Shown here: piece after piece, positions 39,182 through 46,647 of the stretch
Layout of the letters: each line of letters begins with the position of its first letter
Position numbering within the stretch: position 1 is the stretch's first letter
DNA from: Roseomonas alba
GTDB taxonomy: Bacteria; Pseudomonadota; Alphaproteobacteria; Acetobacterales; Acetobacteraceae
Length of the DNA stretch: 64,000 nucleotides
Assembly: GCF_019430885.1 (NCBI RefSeq)
Contig: NZ_JAHYBZ010000010.1
Coordinates: 1-64,000 of the forward strand
Direction of reading: 5' to 3'
Notes under the pieces: model-generated
Seen by the model: only the letters and a program-made list of their open reading frames with translations
The model's database searches: none
What the model was told of the DNA's origin: nothing
Position numbers and translations under genes: made by a program

Positions 39182-40159
39182 TCATTCCGGCTGCACGCCG
39201 GCCGCCCGCAGGATCGAGGTGTATTGGTCCACCCCCTCCCGCACGAGCGTCATGACCTTCTCCGGCGTGTCATAGCCCGCGCGCGGGCTCACGCCGGCCA
39301 GGTCACGCATCTTCTCCGCGCTCCGCTGGATCGCGGTCCGGAAGGCGGCGCCGAGGCCGGCCACGACCTCGGGCGGCGTGCCCTTGGGCGCGAGGATCGG
39401 GAAGAACTCCTCGAGGATCACGCCGGGGATGCCGGCTTCGACGGCGCTCGGCACGTCGGGCAAGGCGGGGCTGCGCTCAGCCGAGCACACGGCGAGGGCC
39501 CGGATACCCCCGCCCCGCACCTGGCCCAGCGAGGACGCCATGGTCGGCGTGCCGAGCTGCGCCTCGCCGCTCATCAGCGCGGCCACGGCCGGGCCGCCGC
39601 CGCGATAGTGCACCAGTTCGGCCTGGACGCCCTCGGTGCTGCGGAACAGCTCGGCAGCGACATGCACACCGCTGCCGATGCCGGCGGTCGCCATGTTGTA
39701 GCGGCCGGGATTGGCCTTCAGCAGCGCCACCAGTTCCCGCGCCGTGGTCGCCGGGACCTGCGGGTTGACCGCGAAGACATAGGGCGAGAAGCCGGCCACC
39801 GCGACGCCGACGAAATCCGCGACGGCATCGTAGGGCACGCGCGCGACGATGGCGGGCACCGTGGCATGCGCGCTGTTGATCAGGATGGTGTAGCCGTCGG
39901 CGGGGGCACGGGCGGCGGCCTCGGTGCCGATGACGCTGCCGGCGCCGGCGCGGTTCTCGATCACCACCGGCTGGCCGAGAATCTGGCCGGCCGCTTCCGC
40001 GACGATGCGCCCGACGATGTCGTTCGACCCACCCGGGGCGAAGGGGACGATCAGGCGGACGGGCCGGTTGGGCCGCCATCCGGCCTGCGCGGCAGCAAGG
40101 CGCGGCGCGGCGAAGCCAGAGGTGACGGCAAGCGCAAGGGTTGCGCGGCGGTGCAGCAT
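39182..40159 (-). CDS. TctC/Bug-family solute-binding protein
   Basis: This 325-residue periplasmic receptor has the signal peptide MLHRRATLALAVTSGFAAPRLAAA. Landmarks are VPFAPGGSNDIVGRIVAE, VVIENRAGAGSVIG, ADGYTILINSAH and YRGGGPAVAALMSG. AGGGAG upstream supports the start. It is divergent from the TPP enzyme gene and upstream of a second TctC gene. Confidence 0.92.
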   Translation of the reverse strand: MLHRRATLALAVTSGFAAPRLAAAQAGWRPNRPVRLIVPFAPGGSNDIVGRIVAEAAGQILGQPVVIENRAGAGSVIGTEAAARAPADGYTILINSAHATVPAIVARVPYDAVADFVGVAVAGFSPYVFAVNPQVPATTARELVALLKANPGRYNMATAGIGSGVHVAAELFRSTEGVQAELVHYRGGGPAVAALMSGEAQLGTPTMASSLGQVRGGGIRALAVCSAERSPALPDVPSAVEAGIPGVILEEFFPILAPKGTPPEVVAGLGAAFRTAIQRSAEKMRDLAGVSPRAGYDTPEKVMTLVREGVDQYTSILRAAGVQPE

Positions 40160-40326
40160 CGAGAACGTCTCCCTAGGGCCCGGCGTCGCCCGTTCCCAGC
40201 GAAGGGGTCGCGCCTTGCCTGCATAGGCGGACCATAGCGTGATCGCCGCGCCGCGCCACACCCGGCATGGACCGGACGGCGCCACCGCGTTACCGGGTGG
40301 GCAAGACACAGGGAAACGCACCGCAA

Positions 40327-41958
40327 ATGCCGACTGCCGCCGAACGCCTGATCGACTTCCTCGCCGCCCAGGGCATCGACCGCGCCTTCTGCGTGCCGGG
40401 CGAATCCTACATCGCGCTGCTCGATGCGCTGCATGCCCATGATGGGATCGACCTCGTCACCTGCCGGTCCGAGGGCGGGGCCGGCTTCATGGCGGTGGCG
40501 GATGCGAAGATGACCGGGCGGCCGGGGGTGGTGCTGGTCAGCCGAGGGCCGGGTGCCTGCAATGCCTCGATCGCGGTGCATACGGCGGAACAGGATGCGG
40601 TGCCGCTGATCCTGCTGGTCGGTCAGGTCGAAAAGCGGGACCTGCGCCGCAACGCCTTCCAGGAGATCGACTACGGCCGGATGTTCGGCGGCATCGCGAA
40701 ATGGGTGGGCGAGGCGACCGACCCCGACCAGGTGCCCGAGCTGATCGCCCGCGCCTATGCCATGGCGATGCAGGGTGTCCCGGGCCCGGTGGTGCTCTCC
40801 CTGCCCGAGGACGTGCTGGCGGAACCCTGCGCCGCGCCGTTGCTGCCGGCGACGCGGGCCGCGCCCGCCCTGCCCGCCCCAGCCGAGATCGCGGAACTCG
40901 CCGCAATGCTGCGCGCGGCGGAACGGCCGATCCTGCTCGCCGGCCATGCCTTCGACCGGCCCGGTGGGCGCGAGGCACTGCGCGCCTTCGCCGAGGCCTG
41001 GCAGCTTCCCGTCGCGGTGTCCTTCCGCCGGCAGGACCTCTTCCCCAACGGCCATGCGCTCTATGCGGGCGACCTCGGCCTGCGGAACCCGGACGCACAG
41101 CGCGCGGCCTTCGCCGAATCCGATCTCGTGCTGGCGCTCGGCACGCGGCTGACCGACATCACGACCCAGGGCTGGACCTGGCCCGCGCCGGGGCAGCGCC
41201 TCGTGCATGTCTGCGCCGATCCGCGTTTCCTCGGCTGGCTATTCCCGGCCGAGCTCGCCCTTCCCGTGGATGCACTGGCGCTGGTCGCCGCGGTGGGGTC
41301 GGAAACCGCCGCCGCGCCGGCCTCGCGCGCCACCTGGACCGCGCGGCTGCGCGCGCTGCATGTCGCCGATACCGGCATACGGCCCGGCCAGCACAATGAC
41401 GGCGTCGCCTTCGCCGAGGTGGCTCGCCGCATCGGGGCCCTCGCGACACCGGACGCGATCATGACGCTCGATGCCGGCACCTTCGGCGCGCCCTTCTACC
41501 GCAAGGTGCCCTGGGTGCCGCCGCAGCGGCTGCTCGCGCCCGTCTCCGGCGCCATGGGCTTCGGCGTGCCGGCGGGGGTCGCTGCGGCGCTGCGCTTTCC
41601 GGACCGCCAGGTGATCGCGGCGGTCGGCGATGGCGGGGCGCTGATGACCGCGGGCGAATTCGCCGTCGCGGTGGCGCGCGGCGTTCCCCTCAAGCTGCTC
41701 CTGTCCGACAATGGCGCCTATGCCTCAATCCGCATCCATCAGGAACGGGCCCATCCCGGCCGCGTCTCCGGCACCACCCTCTCCAATCCGGATTTCGTGG
41801 CCTGGTGCGGAGCCTTCGGCGTGCCCGTGACGCGCATCGACAATGAGGCGGACCTGACCAGGCTCGCCCCTGCCCTGGCAGCGCCGGGACCGGCGGCGAT
41901 CGTGGTGCGCACCTCCCTTGCTGCGGTGCTGCCCGTGCCGGCCCGCGCCGCCGAGTGA
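40327..41958 (+). CDS. Thiamine pyrophosphate enzyme, acetolactate synthase large subunit-like
   Basis: This 543-residue protein has the three-domain TPP layout: PYR domain with the catalytic Glu in CRSEGGAGFMA near residue 48, a central domain, and the PP domain with GDGGALMTAGEFAVAV...NGAYASIRIHQE holding the Mg-TPP motif. It is similar to acetolactate synthase-type or benzoylformate/oxalyl-CoA-type decarboxylases. No small regulatory subunit is adjacent, so a biosynthetic AHAS role is doubtful. The stop overlaps the glycosyltransferase start by 1 bp (TGATG). It is divergent from two TctC receptors. Confidence 0.9.
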   Translation: MPTAAERLIDFLAAQGIDRAFCVPGESYIALLDALHAHDGIDLVTCRSEGGAGFMAVADAKMTGRPGVVLVSRGPGACNASIAVHTAEQDAVPLILLVGQVEKRDLRRNAFQEIDYGRMFGGIAKWVGEATDPDQVPELIARAYAMAMQGVPGPVVLSLPEDVLAEPCAAPLLPATRAAPALPAPAEIAELAAMLRAAERPILLAGHAFDRPGGREALRAFAEAWQLPVAVSFRRQDLFPNGHALYAGDLGLRNPDAQRAAFAESDLVLALGTRLTDITTQGWTWPAPGQRLVHVCADPRFLGWLFPAELALPVDALALVAAVGSETAAAPASRATWTARLRALHVADTGIRPGQHNDGVAFAEVARRIGALATPDAIMTLDAGTFGAPFYRKVPWVPPQRLLAPVSGAMGFGVPAGVAAALRFPDRQVIAAVGDGGALMTAGEFAVAVARGVPLKLLLSDNGAYASIRIHQERAHPGRVSGTTLSNPDFVAWCGAFGVPVTRIDNEADLTRLAPALAAPGPAAIVVRTSLAAVLPVPARAAE

Positions 41959-44321
41959 TGCAGGCCCTCGCCGAGGCCGAGGCCGCCGCGGCCGCGCGCG
42001 ACATCGACACGGCCGTGGCCGCGGCGGCGCGCGCGGTGGCGGAGGCGCCCGGCGATCCGGCGATCTTGCTGCGCGCGGCCCATCTGCATGTCGGGCTGGG
42101 ACGCGCGGAATCCGCGCGCGCCCTCGCCCATGCCGCGCTCGATGCCACGACCGACCCTGCCGTGGAGGCCGGGGTGATCCCACTCGCCACGCATCTGCAT
42201 GTTACGGGCGAGCCTGTCGTCGCCGCCGAGTTGCTCCGCCGCTGCTGGCACGCGCGTCCGGATGGCCCGACGATCAGCCTGTTCCTCGCCGCCGGCCTGC
42301 CGGCGTTCCGGCGCAGCATGCAGGATGGCGCGGACCGGGCCCTGCTGGAGGCCCTGACCACCGCGGCCTGCTGCGATCCCTCCGCGCCCCCGACGGCGGA
42401 CATGGCAGAACTGGCGCGGCTGGTCGAGGACGCGGACCGGGACGACCTGCTGCTTGCCCTCGGCGACGCCGTGCGGGCCCGTGGCGGGCTCGCTGTGCTG
42501 GACAGACTCACGCGGCCCGCCCTCGGGGCCATCCAAAGCCTTACCGGCCTCGCCCATGCCGCGACACACCGGTCAGGGCGCGCCGCCATGGCCTTCGCCG
42601 CGGCCCATTCGGCGCTGCCTGTCGACCCCTCGGCGCGCTTCAATGCGGGCTATGCTGCGCTGGCGGCCGGCAACGTGCCCCGCGCCGCGGAGTTACTCGG
42701 CGGTCTGCCGGCCGCAGGCGAAGCGCTGCTCGCCGGCGCGGCCTGGCCGCAATTCGGCGAATTGCCCTGGCCCTTCGCCGCCCCGCCCGAGGCCGCACGG
42801 CGCGGCCTCGAAAGCCTGCTGCCGCCCGGCGCGCGCTGGCCTCGCATCCGGCTGGTCACGCCCTGCCTGAATCCGGGTCCCTGGCTTGAGGAGACGATCC
42901 TGTCCGTCGCCGCGCAAGCCTATCCGGCGGTCGAGCACGTCGTCGTCGATGGCGGGTCGAGCGACGGCACCGCCCAGGTGCTGGCACGCCACCGCGACCG
43001 GCTGCACGCTGTGATCGTCGGGCGCGACAGCGGGCCGGCCGAGGCCATCCTGAAAGGCTTCGCGGGGACCGACGCCGACCTGATCGGCTGGATCAATGCC
43101 GATGACCTGCTCGCACCGGGGGCGCTGCACCGGCTGGGCGCGGCCTGGGCGTCGGACCCGGCGGCGGATCTGGTCCATGGCTGGGCTGTGGCGCATCGGG
43201 CGCGCCGCATCACGGGGTTGCAGCAGCCCTTGGCGCAGGGTCAGGCGGACTTCACCGTCGCGGGCCTTGCCGACGTCTTCGGGCGCTGGGGCGCGGGTGC
43301 CTTCTTCCTGCAACCCGAGGTGCTCATCGCCCGCCGCTTCTGGGAGGCGCTGGGCGGCCGGCTGGACACGTCGCTCTCCGCCGTCTTCGACTACGAATTG
43401 TGGCTCCGCGCAGCGCAGGCGGGCGGACGCGTCGCCCAGGCGCGCTGGCCCGTGGCGTTCTACCGCACCCATGCCGCGCAGCGCAGCGGGCAGCGCGCGG
43501 CCCTGGCGCTGGAGCAGGTGACGGTGCGCGACCGCTTCGCCGCCCCCACCCCGCCGCCGAACCGCCGGTCGGAGGTGACAGCGGCGCTGCGTCGCGCCCT
43601 GGCGCCACCGGATCGACCAACCCGGCTGCTGCTGATCGATCCCCGCTGCGCCGAATCCCTGTCGGCCGCGGCATGCGAGGAAGCCCGCGCAGCGCTCGCG
43701 GTGCGGGGGGTGGCGCTGGAGGTCCTTTCCCGCGCCCCTGGCTCGGGGATCGAGGCGGATCTCGTCCTGCGCCTGCTCGGTGCGCATGACGGGGTGGATT
43801 GGGTGCCGCATCTGCGCGCGCTTGGCTTCGCCGGCCCGACGGTCGGCTGGTTCCTCGAAGACGACCGCGACGCCGCCTCCAACGCCGCCATGGCACGGGC
43901 GCCGGATGTGGTGGTGCCTGCGCGCGCGCGCCGCCGTGGCATTCTGCTGCAGGAGGCCGCCCTGGTGACGGAAGCCGTCGCACCGCCCTGCGGCCTGCTG
44001 TCCATTGCCGAGGCGCGCGCTGCCTTCGCCGCTGGCGTGACCTCCGGCCCGGCCGGCGCCGCCGTGTGGGAGCGCGGCCCCGCGCGCCTCGCCGCAGCGC
44101 TGCGGCACGACGCGCCGCTGCCGGTCGGTGACCCCGGTGCATTGACGCTGGCATTGTTGGCCGGCCGCATCCCCGTGTCGGACGATCCCGACCTCGTGGA
44201 GCTGCTGCCCGCACCACTGTCGGATGACCGAGCGGCGCGGCATGCGGCGGGTCTCGACCTGTTGCTGGCACCGCGGCTGCTGCGGGTGCTCGATGCGCTG
44301 CGGGCGCTGGCTAAGGATTGA
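41958..44321 (+). CDS. Large glycosyltransferase, GT2 domain with TPR-like N-terminus
   Basis: This 787-residue protein starts with Ala-rich helical repeats of TPR character (about residues 1-290). A family 2 glycosyltransferase domain follows (RLVTPCLNPGPWLEETILS near 298, VVVDGGSSDGT, and the metal-binding WINADDLL). The C-terminal region of about 250 residues is Ala/Arg-rich and may be a second, degenerate glycosyltransferase-like domain. No membrane segment is seen, so it probably modifies a sugar acceptor in the cytoplasm. The start ATG overlaps the TPP enzyme stop (TGATG); a GTG one codon earlier is an alternative. Confidence 0.85.
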   Translation: MQALAEAEAAAAARDIDTAVAAAARAVAEAPGDPAILLRAAHLHVGLGRAESARALAHAALDATTDPAVEAGVIPLATHLHVTGEPVVAAELLRRCWHARPDGPTISLFLAAGLPAFRRSMQDGADRALLEALTTAACCDPSAPPTADMAELARLVEDADRDDLLLALGDAVRARGGLAVLDRLTRPALGAIQSLTGLAHAATHRSGRAAMAFAAAHSALPVDPSARFNAGYAALAAGNVPRAAELLGGLPAAGEALLAGAAWPQFGELPWPFAAPPEAARRGLESLLPPGARWPRIRLVTPCLNPGPWLEETILSVAAQAYPAVEHVVVDGGSSDGTAQVLARHRDRLHAVIVGRDSGPAEAILKGFAGTDADLIGWINADDLLAPGALHRLGAAWASDPAADLVHGWAVAHRARRITGLQQPLAQGQADFTVAGLADVFGRWGAGAFFLQPEVLIARRFWEALGGRLDTSLSAVFDYELWLRAAQAGGRVAQARWPVAFYRTHAAQRSGQRAALALEQVTVRDRFAAPTPPPNRRSEVTAALRRALAPPDRPTRLLLIDPRCAESLSAAACEEARAALAVRGVALEVLSRAPGSGIEADLVLRLLGAHDGVDWVPHLRALGFAGPTVGWFLEDDRDAASNAAMARAPDVVVPARARRRGILLQEAALVTEAVAPPCGLLSIAEARAAFAAGVTSGPAGAAVWERGPARLAAALRHDAPLPVGDPGALTLALLAGRIPVSDDPDLVELLPAPLSDDRAARHAAGLDLLLAPRLLRVLDALRALAKD

Positions 44322-44480
44322 GGCGAAGTACCGCTCGCCGCTCCTGGACCACCTCCGGACCCGCGCGGCCCTGCACCTCGCCATGCGATCCATTCGGCAC
44401 CACGTTGTCGAATGGCTCGACGGCGCCCGGGACTTTCCAGGCGGTCACCCATACCGTCGAGTTCAGCGGCAAGGCGCGGC
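44322..44480. other. Gap between glycosyltransferase and nucleotide-sugar dehydrogenase genes
   Basis: The 241-bp gap between the convergent genes holds no supported gene. Its last 86 bases are copy 2 of the 3'-end repeat. The rest is GC-rich with no clear hairpin. Confidence 0.4.
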
Positions 44481-44566
44481 GGTATGGCGCGCGGGGTTGG
44501 TGGGGCGGTCGCGCGCGAAACCAGGACTCTGATACCGAGGTCAGCCGCAAGGCTGGCCGGCATCAG
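44481..44566 (-). repeat. 86-bp dispersed 3'-end repeat, copy 2
   Basis: This is highly similar to 16526-16610 in sequence and placement. In the minus orientation it begins CTGATGCCGGCCAGCC, a TTGC loop, GGCTGACC...GGTATCAG, a long imperfect hairpin. The TGA in CTGATG (44563-44565) is the stop codon of the nucleotide-sugar dehydrogenase gene. It continues through a GC-rich stretch shared almost base for base with copy 1. Confidence 0.6.
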
Positions 44567-45822
44567 ACCGCCCGCACGCTGTCGCCCCGCAGCATCCCGA
44601 AAGGATCGAACACCAGCGGCGCGAGACCCGCGACCCAGGCCGGATCATAGGCCCGGTGCGGCGCGCCGAGGACCACGGCCTCCGCATCGTGACCCGCGGG
44701 ATGCTCCACGCGCCGCGCGCCACCCAGGCCCGCCGGTGCCGGGCCAAGCACAGGATCGTGCCACAGCACCTCAGCACCGTGTTGGGCCAGCCCATGCAGC
44801 AGGGCCATCGGCGCGGCACCGCGCAGGTCCGGCACCTCCGGCTTGTAGGTCACGCCGAGCACCAGCACGCGCCGCCCGGCCAGCGAGCCCCCGAAGGCCG
44901 CCGTCATCGCCGCGAGGATGCGCGCGGGGCGCTGCCGATTGGCCTCCGTGGCCGCGGCGATGAGCGCGGATGCCACGCCGGCGCGGGCCAGTTCCATTTG
45001 CAGGAAGCCGGGATCGACAGGAATGCAGTGGCCGCCCGCCCCGGCCCCCGGCCAGAATGGTGCGAAGCCGAAGGGCTTGGTCGCCGCCGCCTCGATCACC
45101 GCGCGTGTCGGCACGCCCAGCGCTGCGAAGCCGCGATGCAACTCATCGATCAGGGCGATGTTGACCAGGCGATAGGTGTTCTCGAGCAGCTTGGCGCATT
45201 CGGCGATTTCGGGCGTCGCGACGGTGATGACGCGCTCCGCAATGCGTTCCCAGAATGCCCGGGCGCGGGCGAGCGAAACCGCGTCCGGCGCGCCCAGCAG
45301 CCGCGCGATGCGGCGTGGGCCGGTGATCTCCCCGCCCGGATTCTCGCGTTCCGGCGAGACGGCGAGAAAGATGTCTCGGCCGACCACGAAGCCGTCGGCC
45401 TCCAGCGCCGCGCGGCACATGCCGTTGGTCGCTCCAGGCTGGCAGGTCGAGACCAGGCAGACGAGCGCCCCCGCCCGCAACCCCGCCCGGCAGGTGGCCA
45501 ACGCCGCCTGCACCAGCGACAGATCCGGCTGCCCCACGCCGTCGAGTGGCGTCGGCACACAGATCAGCCAGGTCTCGGCCCGCGGCAGCGCGCGCGGGTC
45601 GGCGGTGGCGAGAAAGCGGCCTTCACCCCCGAGGCCGGATGCCGCCGCCTCCGCAGCGTGCGCCGCCGAAGGGTCGAGGTCGTAGCCCGTGACCGCATAG
45701 CCGGCGGCCGCCGCCTCCAGGGCGATGGGAAGGCCGACATAGCCGAGGCCGATGACCACGACCTCCCCGGCGGAAACCGGGGCGGCCCTGGCATCGTCGC
45801 GCAGCAGGCCAGTATCGGGCAT
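44563..45822 (-). CDS. Nucleotide-sugar dehydrogenase (UDP-GlcNAc/UDP-glucose dehydrogenase family)
   Basis: This 419-residue NAD-dependent enzyme oxidises C6 of a UDP- or GDP-sugar to the uronic acid. It has the Rossmann GLGYVGLPIALEAAAAGY near residues 25-42, AVSPERENPGG, the central ENTYRLVNIALIDEL, the catalytic Cys in GGHCIPVDP near residue 265, and the C-terminal GVTYKPEVPDLRGAA. The WecC/WbpA branch seems closest. Next to a glycosyltransferase gene, it suggests a surface polysaccharide step. The stop codon is provided by the 3'-end repeat. Confidence 0.92.
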   Translation of the reverse strand: MPDTGLLRDDARAAPVSAGEVVVIGLGYVGLPIALEAAAAGYAVTGYDLDPSAAHAAEAAASGLGGEGRFLATADPRALPRAETWLICVPTPLDGVGQPDLSLVQAALATCRAGLRAGALVCLVSTCQPGATNGMCRAALEADGFVVGRDIFLAVSPERENPGGEITGPRRIARLLGAPDAVSLARARAFWERIAERVITVATPEIAECAKLLENTYRLVNIALIDELHRGFAALGVPTRAVIEAAATKPFGFAPFWPGAGAGGHCIPVDPGFLQMELARAGVASALIAAATEANRQRPARILAAMTAAFGGSLAGRRVLVLGVTYKPEVPDLRGAAPMALLHGLAQHGAEVLWHDPVLGPAPAGLGGARRVEHPAGHDAEAVVLGAPHRAYDPAWVAGLAPLVFDPFGMLRGDSVRAV

Positions 45823-45957
45823 ACGCCATGGTTGCTCTTTTTAATTTGCAAATCAACCCAGAGGTGAAATGCCGTCCTGCCCCTGGTGCCGGCCGCGCCT
45901 TTGCGTCAATCAGACGAACCGAGCGGTGAGAGCCGCCATGAACGGGGTGACGCGCGC

Positions 45958-46590
45958 ATGACCACAGGGCTGCATGTAGCCTCGCATCCGTTGATCCAGC
46001 ACAAGCTGGGCCTGATGCGGGAAGCGAGTTGCGCCTCGGCCGAATTTCGGCGGCTGCTGAGCGAGATCGCGATGCTGCTCTGCTACGAGGTGACGCGCGA
46101 CCTGCCGCTGGAGAATGCGCCGATCGAGACGCCGCTCGAGCCGATGATGGCCCCGCGGCTGGCCGGACGGAAGCTGGTGCTGGCGCCGGTGCTGCGAGCG
46201 GGACTCGGCATGCTGGACGGCATGCTGTCGCTGATGCCCTCGGCGCGCGTCGCGCATGTCGGGCTCTACCGCGACCCGGCGACGCTCCAGGCCGTGGAAT
46301 ACTACTTCAAGGCGCCGAGCGACGTGGCGGAGCGGCTGGTGCTGGTGCTCGACCCGATGCTGGCGACGGCGCATTCGGCGGTGGCGGCGGTCGACCGCTT
46401 CAAGGCCCGCGGCTGCAAGGAGATCCGCTTCGTCTGCCTGCTCGCCGCGCCGGAGGGTGTGGCGCATTTCCATGCGCATCACCCCGACGTGCCGGTGTGG
46501 ACGGCGGCGGTGGATCGCGCGCTGGACGACCACGGCTATATCCGACCTGGGCTCGGCGATGCGGGGGACCGGATGTGGGGCACGAGGTAG
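45958..46590 (+). CDS. upp: Uracil phosphoribosyltransferase
   Basis: This 210-residue enzyme salvages uracil to UMP using PRPP. It starts [19 protein letters not shown] and ends [17 protein letters not shown], both family signatures. In the PRPP loop the usual DPMLATGG/GN is [10 protein letters not shown], so the first Gly is Ala. The substitution is mild but unusual and may affect PRPP affinity. An upstream in-frame ATG at 45886 was rejected in favour of the family start at 45958. Confidence 0.93.
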   Translation: MTTGLHVASHPLIQHKLGLMREASCASAEFRRLLSEIAMLLCYEVTRDLPLENAPIETPLEPMMAPRLAGRKLVLAPVLRAGLGMLDGMLSLMPSARVAHVGLYRDPATLQAVEYYFKAPSDVAERLVLVLDPMLATAHSAVAAVDRFKARGCKEIRFVCLLAAPEGVAHFHAHHPDVPVWTAAVDRALDDHGYIRPGLGDAGDRMWGTR

Positions 46591-46647
46591 TGCTCGAAGC
46601 GCCTCCGGCCGGGCTAACACCGCGGCGCCCGGCTGCTACCCTGCATC

